A stretch of 5,395 nt of DNA from positions 1-5,395 of the forward strand of contig CAYHDY010000059.1 in the NCBI GenBank assembly GCA_964355525.1, read 5' to 3'. Position numbers and translations under genes: made by a program. Positions 1 through 5,029 of this stretch are shown in pieces; the stretch's first letter is position 1, and the number at the start of each line of letters is the position of its first letter. Source of the stretch: XYB2-FULL-45-11 sp964355525. GTDB taxonomy: Bacteria > Patescibacteriota > Patescibacteriia > UBA9934 > GWF2-40-263. The notes below the pieces were generated by a model, which was given only the letters and a program-made list of their open reading frames with translations, had not been told where the DNA came from and made no database searches.

Positions 1-901
1 AGTGGAGAATGTCACGAATCATTTCCGTATTTTCTTCACTCGGTCGAACCGTTATGAATCTTTGCGGCTTGGATCCGATCGTGACCTCAACGGGTTTCCA
101 AATTCCACGGAACTTGTTTTGGAACCGACCCGTTCCGTCCACAAACCGTTTATCTTTGTCGTCTGCCATATCGAGATCGATGTCATCGAATGTTCTGTGT
201 GTCAGCAGTAGATGCTGATGGTCCGATTCCACGCGAACACACAGGCCGTCTGAGTGTCCTCGAAGGGAAACGATGAGGTCGATTTTCCAATTGAGATATT
301 CGTCAGCACGCGAGAAGCGGACGACGGCTCCTTGTGCAAGAAAAAGGTGACAGAGTCGGGCGACACTGAGTGCACCGATTAGTTGACCTTTCCACCACTG
401 TCTTGTGATGCCGACGATCCGAACAGGCCACTCGAGAATACGTTCCATCTCCGCATCGTCGAGGTGCAAACATGCTTGCGTCAGTTCGCGTTGAACCGTG
501 GCGGCGACGATATACATGTTCCGCAATTTCTCGCGGCTCACATGTTCCATCTGTCGATGTGTCGCATGGAGCGAAAGATACAATCGGCTCATGAAAACCG
601 TCATGAGCATGTGATATAGCCCAGAGTTTCCATCTGCCATCGTCTGAAATTTCAATTGCTCCGTCTGGAATTCATTTCCTCGAATGACGACTTTGCGTTT
701 CACGAGCGTTTTCGCTCGTTCACTGCCGTCCGCAATCGCTTCCTGTAGCTTGGCGATGCAGTCGTCCGGAAGAGAAAATGGCGTTTCCGGAATGGTTGCC
801 CGAACGTGCTTCCCGTTCAGGGTTCGTTTTTTTGGTAGAACTGGTTTGACTCCGAGGAAAGCGTCTCTCGATTTCCAGCTGGGTTGGCGTCGTCTTTCCA
901 T
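1..901 (-). CDS. Unrecognised protein, 3' end beyond left edge; possible degenerate PD-(D/E)XK-like region
   Basis: An open frame of 300 codons runs from ATG 899-901 to the window edge without a stop. The start is well supported: GGAGGT lies five bases upstream, and a promoter lies just beyond it. I do not recognise the family. Residues 1-80 are basic and probably poorly ordered. Residues 92-190 look helical (MLMTVFMSRLYLSL, then QGAVVRF after a second helical stretch). Residues 190-226 read like the core of a PD-(D/E)XK nuclease fold: a strand VVRF, then KIDLIV (Asp208), then a strand CVRVES (Glu225). The lysine expected in the (D/E)xK motif is not there, so if the fold is right it may be catalytically dead or use other residues. 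No signal peptide or membrane segment is visible. It follows the HTH-phosphohistidine gene on the same strand, but a terminator and its own promoter suggest separate transcription. That it is a gene is nearly certain; the fold is a weak inference. Confidence 0.85.
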   Translation of the reverse strand, partial: MERRRQPSWKSRDAFLGVKPVLPKKRTLNGKHVRATIPETPFSLPDDCIAKLQEAIADGSERAKTLVKRKVVIRGNEFQTEQLKFQTMADGNSGLYHMLMTVFMSRLYLSLHATHRQMEHVSREKLRNMYIVAATVQRELTQACLHLDDAEMERILEWPVRIVGITRQWWKGQLIGALSVARLCHLFLAQGAVVRFSRADEYLNWKIDLIVSLRGHSDGLCVRVESDHQHLLLTHRTFDDIDLDMADDKDKRFVDGTGRFQNKFRGIWKPVEVTIGSKPQRFITVRPSEENTEMIRDILH

Positions 902-906
902 GATTG

Positions 907-912
907 ACCTCC
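907..912 (-). promoter_or_regulatory. Shine-Dalgarno site of the 901 gene
   Basis: On the minus strand GGAGGT lies five bases before ATG 899-901. It is the strongest ribosome site in the window and fixes the start of the gene. Confidence 0.85.
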
Positions 913-928
913 GATGCAAAGACCGATC

Positions 929-957
929 AGCATAAAGAAAAGCACACAATTTGTCAA
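929..957 (-). promoter_or_regulatory. Sigma70-like promoter of the 901 gene
   Basis: Minus strand: -35 TTGACA (952-957), a 17-base spacer, and -10 TATGCT (929-934). The predicted RNA start is near 922, about 20 bases before the start codon. The -35 box lies entirely in the loop of the terminator of the preceding gene, and the T tract of that terminator lies in the spacer. The match and spacing are good; activity is inferred. Confidence 0.7.
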
Positions 958-967
958 GATTGTGTGC
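934..967 (-). terminator. Rho-independent terminator of the HTH-phosphohistidine gene
   Basis: A perfect 9-bp stem, GCACACAAT (942-950) with ATTGTGTGC (959-967), encloses an 8-base loop. On the minus strand it is followed by TTTTCTTT (934-941). It starts eight bases past the TAA stop at 975-977, the usual place for an intrinsic terminator. On the plus strand the hairpin is followed by AAAATC, so it should act on the minus strand only. Confidence 0.85.
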
Positions 968-974
968 AAAATCA

Positions 975-2678
975 TTATTTGAATATTCGGACGGTTCCGT
1001 GGTTAGCCCGCACCTCGATTAAATCGCCATTTTTTATCAATTGTGTGGCGTTTTTGGTTCCGATCACACAAGGTTTTCCGAGTTCTCTCGAAACGATTGC
1101 TGCATGGCAGGTGATGCCACCTTCGTTTGTGACAATGGCTACCGCCTTTTTCATGAGAGGGACGAATTCCGGCCTCGTCATACTTGTCACAAGAATCTCG
1201 CCTTCTTGAAATTGGTCGAAGTCATCTTGTGTAAGAATGATTCGAGCAATCCCTTTCGCATACCCTTGCGAGGCGGTTCTGCCCGAGAGAACGGTCACTT
1301 CACTTTTCTCATCCCCTAAAAGGATAGTTTCAAGTTCATTTTTAATCGCACTTGCTTCATTACCCTCAAAGATTTTATACGCACCATCTTCAATCGAAAC
1401 CAGCATCCCTTCGTTGCATCTCCACTCAAGGGCAGAACTCGGAATCAATCCTTTCAAGACGTTGTCGACTTCATCGAAACTCAAATAGCGCAAATATTTT
1501 TTTTGAATGCCGGTTTGCTCCTCAATGACGGAGAGAATAAAGTCGAGGACGTGAATTCCCATCAAGTTTATTTTCTTTCGATGCTCGCGCCAGTACGTGA
1601 TGCTGTTGAAAAACCAAAGTGGATTTTCTTTCAATTTATATTTTTTAAGGACAGCTTCGATTTCGGTCGTTTTCTTTTTTGTATAACCATCCAATCGTTC
1701 ATATTCTTCTTTGAATAATTTTCCATCATTCAGATATTTCTGAATCTCTTCTTCTGTTTCTTCTTCAGAAATATGCTTAATGTCCAAGTAGTTCGATTTG
1801 TAATAATCGAATTTTACTCGGTAGGTATCGATGACCTGTCGATTTTTTTCAAGAAGGATTTTTAATTTTTGATTCGTGACGGAATTCGAGCCAATCACAT
1901 TTTTGATCAATGATAACAGAGCGAATTTGCGTTCGTCCGCAAACGTCATTTCAATCGGTGTGGTGAGAATCTCGATTTCTTTGATGTCTAAATGATGCGT
2001 TGTTGCAATTTGTTGAATAATATCTTGATCGACTCCTGTATCAAATGCATCAATAAACAAACTGTGTTTCCAGAACTCTACATAAACGCCACGCAGCTTT
2101 TCGAAGATGGATTGAACGCTCGATCGATTCAGTGTTTCAGGAGAACGTTTTTGCATTTCAAAATAAATGTCTTCGATGGAAGAAGCGGGCATGAGGTATT
2201 TGTAATAGAACTTCTTGTATTTTTCTTTGTCGGAATAAAATTGAAAAAAAGAATTCGCTAAATTTTTTAACGCATGAAAATCCCAGTAGATCAGGGTGTA
2301 ATTGTTTTTGAAATAAAGATTTATTTTTCCGAATATTTGTGCGATGTCGTTCTGATCAAACTGGTCCGATTTTGTCATTGGAATGAATGTCCATCCGGTA
2401 AACGGAACACACTCTGCTTCTTGTTTGTATAGTTTTCGATCTGGTTTTTGCTCGGGTACGGTGGAAGGTGCAGGTGAAGAAACACTTTCTTCCAAAAGAT
2501 CCGAGATTTGAAGATGATATGTCTTACAAAGTTTTTCGAGTGTAGAAAATTTCACGTCCTCGACATGACCTTTCATCAACGCATTGATGGTGTTTCGGTT
2601 GATTCCCGTCTCCCGTGCCAAGTCCGTTGCAGATTTCCCTAATTTATTTGCAATTTCGGTTAATTTTACTTTTGCCAT
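975..2678 (-). CDS. Xre-type HTH protein fused to a PEP-utilising phosphohistidine swivelling domain
   Basis: 567 residues from ATG 2676-2678. A TTG start at 2721-2723 would add 15 residues, but it lies within the -10/spacer region of the promoter, so ATG is preferred; there is no clear Shine-Dalgarno site. Residues 1-64 are a Cro/C1-type helix-turn-helix (LGKSATDLARETGINRNTIN, then STLEKLCKTYHLQISDLLEE). A Pro/Ser/Glu-rich linker covers about 65-82. Residues 84-440 are mostly helical and rich in Lys, Tyr and Phe; about 345-440 (TYWREHRKKIN, YLSFDEVDNVLKG) resembles the helical part before the swivelling domain in PEP synthase and rifampicin phosphotransferase relatives. Residues 463-567 are the PEP-utilisers mobile domain, with GGITCHAAIVSR matching the known phosphohistidine signature and His525 as the phosphoacceptor. 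The ATP-grasp and PEP-binding barrel domains are absent, so the His would need a partner protein or have a sensing role. Likely a cytoplasmic regulator; the domains are firm, the function is inferred. Confidence 0.9.
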   Translation of the reverse strand: MAKVKLTEIANKLGKSATDLARETGINRNTINALMKGHVEDVKFSTLEKLCKTYHLQISDLLEESVSSPAPSTVPEQKPDRKLYKQEAECVPFTGWTFIPMTKSDQFDQNDIAQIFGKINLYFKNNYTLIYWDFHALKNLANSFFQFYSDKEKYKKFYYKYLMPASSIEDIYFEMQKRSPETLNRSSVQSIFEKLRGVYVEFWKHSLFIDAFDTGVDQDIIQQIATTHHLDIKEIEILTTPIEMTFADERKFALLSLIKNVIGSNSVTNQKLKILLEKNRQVIDTYRVKFDYYKSNYLDIKHISEEETEEEIQKYLNDGKLFKEEYERLDGYTKKKTTEIEAVLKKYKLKENPLWFFNSITYWREHRKKINLMGIHVLDFILSVIEEQTGIQKKYLRYLSFDEVDNVLKGLIPSSALEWRCNEGMLVSIEDGAYKIFEGNEASAIKNELETILLGDEKSEVTVLSGRTASQGYAKGIARIILTQDDFDQFQEGEILVTSMTRPEFVPLMKKAVAIVTNEGGITCHAAIVSRELGKPCVIGTKNATQLIKNGDLIEVRANHGTVRIFK

Positions 2679-2684
2679 ATTATT

Positions 2685-2713
2685 TTGCGAACTGTAATAA
2701 TCAATAATATAAT
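2685..2713 (+). promoter_or_regulatory. Candidate plus-strand promoter sharing a palindromic -10
   Basis: TTGCGA (2685-2690), 17 bases, TATAAT (2708-2713). The -10 is half of the palindrome TATAATTATA (2708-2717), whose other strand is a -10 for the HTH gene. It could drive the hydrolase with a leader of about 115 bases. The -35 matches only four of six bases, so this is one of two options. Confidence 0.35.
2698..2706 (-). repeat. TATTGATTA copy 1, at the start of HTH gene transcription
   Basis: Minus strand TATTGATTA, just downstream of the -10 of the HTH gene. With copy 2 it forms a 9-bp perfect inverted repeat separated by 38 bases, and the two arms bracket the promoter. Further similarity reaches TATTGATTAnTA. 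Possible operator arm; binding is inferred. Confidence 0.5.
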
Positions 2714-2742
2714 TATAATACAAGATTTATTCAAAAAGTCAA
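2712..2742 (-). promoter_or_regulatory. Promoter of the HTH-phosphohistidine gene
   Basis: Minus strand: -35 TTGACT (2737-2742), followed either by TATTAT (2715-2720) after 16 bases or by TATAAT (2712-2717) after 19. RNA would start near 2705-2710, downstream of the TTG alternative start and 27-32 bases before ATG 2676-2678. This supports the shorter protein. Confidence 0.65.
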
Positions 2743-2744
2743 GG

Positions 2745-2753
2745 TATTGATTA
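2745..2753 (+). repeat. TATTGATTA copy 2, between the divergent promoters
   Basis: Plus strand TATTGATTA, the inverted partner of the copy at 2698-2706. It lies just upstream of the HTH gene -35 box and overlaps the -35 of the candidate hydrolase promoter, so a bound protein could affect both genes. Confidence 0.5.
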
Positions 2754-2777
2754 ATAGAATGGTCAATTTGATAAAAT
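2747..2777 (+). promoter_or_regulatory. Candidate promoter of the hydrolase gene
   Basis: TTGATT (2747-2752), 19 bases, then TAAAAT (2772-2777) preceded by TGA, which gives an extended -10 (TGnTAAAAT). RNA would start near 2784, about 50 bases before ATG 2835. The long spacer is a weakness; the extended -10 partly makes up for it. Its -35 lies inside a TATTGATTA copy. Confidence 0.4.
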
Positions 2778-2834
2778 AAGCGTCAGTATGTGATTCTCGA
2801 CAAAATCCCATGTTTCCGATATGCTTTCGTCGAT

Positions 2835-3473
2835 ATGCGCATCATTCTCATCCACGGTTTCAACTCTTCTCCCTCAATGAATTTTCACCCATGGCTCCGT
2901 GATGAACTTCACGCTGCCGGTTTTGAGGTTATTGCACCTGAATTACCGCTGAAATCTGTCCCTCGAGTTCCTGGCGATACTTCGGATCCGCAACTGGCGG
3001 AGGGGATTGATATGCCCGCGCTCATGGAAGCAATGAAAAAAGAGATTGGATATTTGAAAAATGAAGATATCTTGCTTGGTCACTCCCTCGGAGCGCTTGT
3101 CATTTTGCAATATCTCGAAGCGGTTGAAATGACCGAGACACCTCGCGCCGTTATTCTCGTCGGCGCACCATGGAAAGTTTCGCGTCCGGAACTTCGCCGA
3201 TTGTTTGTTGATGATCTCGATGCGGACGTCCTTATGTGGAAAGCACGCGAGTACGTAGTCATTCATTCGCAAGACGACAAACTCGTTCCGATCGAACACG
3301 GTCGAAAACTCGCAGATCAATTGCGTGCGCGCATGATTGAGACTGCGACAGACGATCATTATATGGGTCCGCACTATCCGATTTTGAAAGAAACAATCTT
3401 AGAACTCACAAAAACACCGTTCGATTACGCACCGGGTGCAACATTGCCGGATGCGTATCAACATATGAAATAG
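2835..3473 (+). CDS. RBBP9/YdeN-like serine hydrolase
   Basis: 212 residues from ATG 2835-2837, ending in TAG. An in-frame GTG at 2790 would add 15 residues, but MRIILIHGFNSSP is the usual first strand of this family, so ATG is preferred; neither start has a clear Shine-Dalgarno site. The protein has the alpha/beta-hydrolase layout: HGFNSS oxyanion region (residues 7-12), nucleophile elbow GHSLG (82-86, Ser84), the acid in HSQDDKLVP (Asp148), and a likely catalytic His175 in DDHYMG. RBBP9/YdeN relatives are small cytoplasmic serine hydrolases with poorly known substrates, usually about 180-190 residues; this one has a slightly longer tail (FDYAPGATLPDAYQHMK). It is divergent from the HTH-phosphohistidine gene, shares its control region, and ends at its own terminator. 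The family is confident; the substrate is unknown. Confidence 0.9.
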   Translation: MRIILIHGFNSSPSMNFHPWLRDELHAAGFEVIAPELPLKSVPRVPGDTSDPQLAEGIDMPALMEAMKKEIGYLKNEDILLGHSLGALVILQYLEAVEMTETPRAVILVGAPWKVSRPELRRLFVDDLDADVLMWKAREYVVIHSQDDKLVPIEHGRKLADQLRARMIETATDDHYMGPHYPILKETILELTKTPFDYAPGATLPDAYQHMK

Positions 3474-3511
3474 AGAAATGAGGATTCAGACGATGAATGA
3501 AATCGAATTAT

Positions 3512-3547
3512 AAAACCGCGAGTGAATACCCGTGGTTTTTGATTTTT
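3512..3547 (+). terminator. Terminator of the hydrolase gene
   Basis: Stem AAAACCGCG (3512-3520) pairs with CGTGGTTTT (3531-3539), nine pairs with one G-U, and a 10-base loop. The T run is TTTTT, then GATTTTT. It lies about 40 bases after the stop codon. Confidence 0.75.
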
Positions 3548-3550
3548 GGA

Positions 3551-3605
3551 AAAAGAAAAATCCCATCCCGTACGTTCGGTGAAGACCGATTGTACAAGAT
3601 GGGAT
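3551..3605 (-). terminator. Terminator of the 3617-4270 gene
   Basis: ATCCCATC (3560-3567) pairs perfectly with GATGGGAT (3598-3605). Inside, GTAC pairs with GTAC and CGGT with ACCG around a GAAG loop, with small internal mismatches. On the minus strand it is followed by TTTTTCTTTTTCC. It starts 11 bases past the TGA stop and sits back to back with the plus-strand terminator, so the convergent transcripts are insulated. Confidence 0.88.
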
Positions 3606-3616
3606 AGATTGAGAAG

Positions 3617-4270
3617 TCATGTCCGCTTGCGATAGGCGAGCACGTAATACCAATTGACGATCCCGCTCGCTTCCCAGCAGGAGAGCCCGAGTTCATGTCC
3701 ATATTGAGTCCATCTTACGTCCGGCATGTAATAAGGAGATGGGTCTCCACGCTCACCATCAATCGTTGAGCCAATCGCGACAACATGCAACATGAGTTGT
3801 TGATCATGATGAGTGCTTGCGTATTCGAGTAAATGTTCAATACGCCCAGCCGTCCATGGACGCTCTCTATCATGGTCGCGGATTTTATACATGGCACTTT
3901 GTCGCGAAGTGTATCGCGGAAACAGAAACAATTTTCCTTCGATCCCTTCGACCCCCTCCTTGTGGGGAATCGGAAAATTTTCTTCGGTGATTCGACTGCT
4001 GATTTTTTGAAGACGACAGTTCTCGATCCGATGTTTCCATGACTTGAAGTGACAGACACTAAGGAGCATGGGATCTTCCGGAAGGATCAGTTCAAGCCCC
4101 ATTGCCCGACGGATCGCATTTCGATTTGGAAAGATCGGAGTGTGACAGAGGTCGCTGATCGTCTCGTTCATCAGCATCGTTTGCCAAAGGTGCGGCGACA
4201 TGTTGATCCCAAGTTCTGCGAACAATTTCATCTGCCGTTCGAGTTGCTCGGGATTCATCGTATTGCTCAT
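3617..4270 (-). CDS. Unrecognised soluble protein, 217 residues
   Basis: ATG 4268-4270 has AAGGAG six bases upstream, and the gene ends in TGA, 11 bases before a strong terminator; both support it as a real gene. I recognise no family. Residues 5-40 (NPEQLERQMKLFAELGINMS) look like an amphipathic helix. About 50-110 contains an RRAMGLELILPEDPMLL segment. Residues 108-217 are rich in charged and aromatic residues, including RDHDRERPWTAGRIEHLLEY and a Trp-rich end (VRWTQYGHELGLSCWEASGIVNWYY). No signal peptide, transmembrane segment or known catalytic motif is visible. It lies 122 bases downstream of the Cys-rich gene on the same strand with no clear promoter between them, so it is probably in the same transcript, beyond a partial terminator. 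Function unknown. Confidence 0.85.
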   Translation of the reverse strand: MSNTMNPEQLERQMKLFAELGINMSPHLWQTMLMNETISDLCHTPIFPNRNAIRRAMGLELILPEDPMLLSVCHFKSWKHRIENCRLQKISSRITEENFPIPHKEGVEGIEGKLFLFPRYTSRQSAMYKIRDHDRERPWTAGRIEHLLEYASTHHDQQLMLHVVAIGSTIDGERGDPSPYYMPDVRWTQYGHELGLSCWEASGIVNWYYVLAYRKRT

Positions 4271-4276
4271 CGCGTA

Positions 4277-4298
4277 CTCCTTGATTGTTTTTTCAATC
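4277..4298 (-). promoter_or_regulatory. Shine-Dalgarno site with adjoining small hairpin
   Basis: AAGGAG (4277-4282) is six bases from ATG 4270. Directly before it, GATTG and CAATC flank six A residues (4283-4298), a 5-bp stem next to the ribosome site. The ribosome site is firm; the hairpin is weak and may be chance. Confidence 0.6.
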
Positions 4299-4336
4299 TC
4301 GACTGACCAACAACCCGTTGATCATCCAAGAAGGGA

Positions 4337-4387
4337 ACCCATCATCCGAAGAGCGCGAGTGTCATGCGCTCGATTCGGATGATGGGT
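4337..4387 (-). terminator. Large intercistronic hairpin, probable weak terminator
   Basis: A perfect 14-bp stem (4337-4350 with 4374-4387) continues, past a 2-base bulge, into GAGCGC/GCGCTC around a 9-base loop. It begins six bases after the stop of the Cys-rich gene. On the minus strand the following sequence is TTCCCTTCTTGG, a poor U tract, so it may give partial termination or protect the upstream RNA end rather than stop all transcripts. Confidence 0.6.
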
Positions 4388-4392
4388 GAAGT

Positions 4393-4797
4393 TCAGAATT
4401 GAACACTTTCGATGCCACGTTCCTTGCAGGCCTTGTAGCGATCGAGACAAGAATCTTTTTCGATTCTGAACTCAGGATGGTTTTCCATGTTTCGAATCCG
4501 GGAACGCACTTCGACGAAGGGAAGGCCATCTATCGAGCGGCAGTTTTTATTTCCGACCGAATCGTACGACGGATCCCTCATGACCACCGCGGTCGCACCA
4601 AGTTTTTTGGCTTGATGAACAACAGCGACCACATCGAACTTGGTATGCGAACTGCCGCAACAGCAGCATGGATACACCCCCAGCGGCCCCGTCTCTTTTT
4701 GGAAAAGATGGTAGCTTCCTTTGTCTCCTTTGTTCAGGACGTGGACCTCGTTGTTGATGATGACGCCAAACACTTCGCCGCTCTCGATTGTTTCCAT
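4393..4797 (-). CDS. Unrecognised small Cys-rich protein with a CCCCG cluster
   Basis: 134 residues from ATG 4795-4797, with GGAG seven bases upstream, ending in TGA. A near-consensus promoter lies about 120 bases upstream. I do not recognise the family. The N-terminal part (VFGVIINNEVHVLNKGDKGS) looks beta-rich. At residues 44-51 stands CCCCGSSH, four cysteines in a row followed by His51, then an alternating alpha/beta stretch FDVVAVVHQAKKLGATAVVM. Further cysteines are at 86, 117 and 124, seven in all. The cluster could bind a metal or be redox active, but this is a guess. A plus-strand frame over the same bases is open yet lacks these start and end signals, so I treat it as a shadow. No signal peptide or membrane segment. 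It probably heads a transcript with the 217-residue protein. Confidence 0.8.
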   Translation of the reverse strand: METIESGEVFGVIINNEVHVLNKGDKGSYHLFQKETGPLGVYPCCCCGSSHTKFDVVAVVHQAKKLGATAVVMRDPSYDSVGNKNCRSIDGLPFVEVRSRIRNMENHPEFRIEKDSCLDRYKACKERGIESVQF

Positions 4798-4804
4798 TAG
4801 GAAT

Positions 4805-4826
4805 CTCCAGTCTCGTCTTGCGAGAC
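4805..4826 (-). promoter_or_regulatory. Shine-Dalgarno site and adjoining leader hairpin
   Basis: GGAG (4805-4808) lies seven bases before ATG 4797. Next to it, GTCTCG (4810-4815) pairs perfectly with CGAGAC (4821-4826) around TCTTG. The stem ends one base from the ribosome site, so it could affect ribosome access; that role is inferred. Confidence 0.6.
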
Positions 4827-4926
4827 AACGAACTATTTTGATTCAACCCGTCACCCGACAGGCTATTTGAAATTTGAACCGTATCGAGTTGCTGGTTCAT
4901 GACCTGTTCTCATCCTCGATAAACAA

Positions 4927-4955
4927 AGTATATCACTTTTTTACCATTTTGTCAA
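4927..4955 (-). promoter_or_regulatory. Near-consensus promoter of the Cys-rich gene
   Basis: Minus strand: TTGACA (4950-4955), 17 bases, TATACT (4927-4932). RNA would start near 4920, leaving a leader of about 120 bases before ATG 4797. This is the best promoter on the minus strand and probably serves both the 4393-4797 and 3617-4270 genes. Confidence 0.8.
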
Positions 4956-4972
4956 GATTAAAGTGCTAAGAT

Positions 4973-5001
4973 TTGACAAGAAATAAAAAATTGTGTATAT
5001 T
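4973..5001 (+). promoter_or_regulatory. Near-consensus promoter of the TrmB-like gene
   Basis: Plus strand: TTGACA (4973-4978), 17 bases, TATATT (4996-5001). RNA would start near 5008, about 22 bases before ATG 5030. Its -35 and that of the divergent promoter face each other 17 bases apart and form the inverted pair TTGTCAA/TTGACAA. Confidence 0.8.
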
Positions 5002-5010
5002 GATTATACA
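4994..5010 (+). promoter_or_regulatory. Operator-like palindrome over the TrmB-like promoter, with TATTGATTA copy 3
   Basis: TGTATA (4994-4999) and TATACA (5005-5010) form an inverted repeat with a 5-base gap, covering the -10 box and the predicted RNA start. Within it, 4998-5006 reads TATTGATTA, the same word found twice in the HTH-phosphohistidine control region. The position suits a repressor site, for example for self-regulation. Confidence 0.5.
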
Positions 5011-5029
5011 AATAAACTAAATTCTTGCT

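Noticed and set aside
702..719. Perfect hairpin ACGAGCG-TTTT-CGCTCGT
   Set aside because: It lies within the coding region of the 901 gene and encodes an ordinary Ser-Glu-Arg-Ala-Lys-Thr-Leu-Val stretch; no sign of a separate role, and no T tract follows.
2..935. Plus-strand open frames at 2-211, 383-619 and 684-935
   Set aside because: They lie opposite a continuous 300-codon minus frame with a strong ribosome site and promoter; protein content looks random.
2817..2839. Direct repeat CGATATGC at 2817-2824 and 2832-2839 near the hydrolase start
   Set aside because: Only two short copies; too little to set apart from chance.
2943..3374. Minus-strand open frame of 143 codons inside the hydrolase gene
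   Set aside because: The plus strand encodes a recognisable serine hydrolase with its catalytic motifs; the minus frame is a shadow with no start signals.
4399..4800. Open frame of 133 codons on the plus strand opposite the Cys-rich gene
   Set aside because: It begins at a TTG without a ribosome site, covers almost the same bases as the minus gene, and has no promoter or terminator. The minus strand has all of these.
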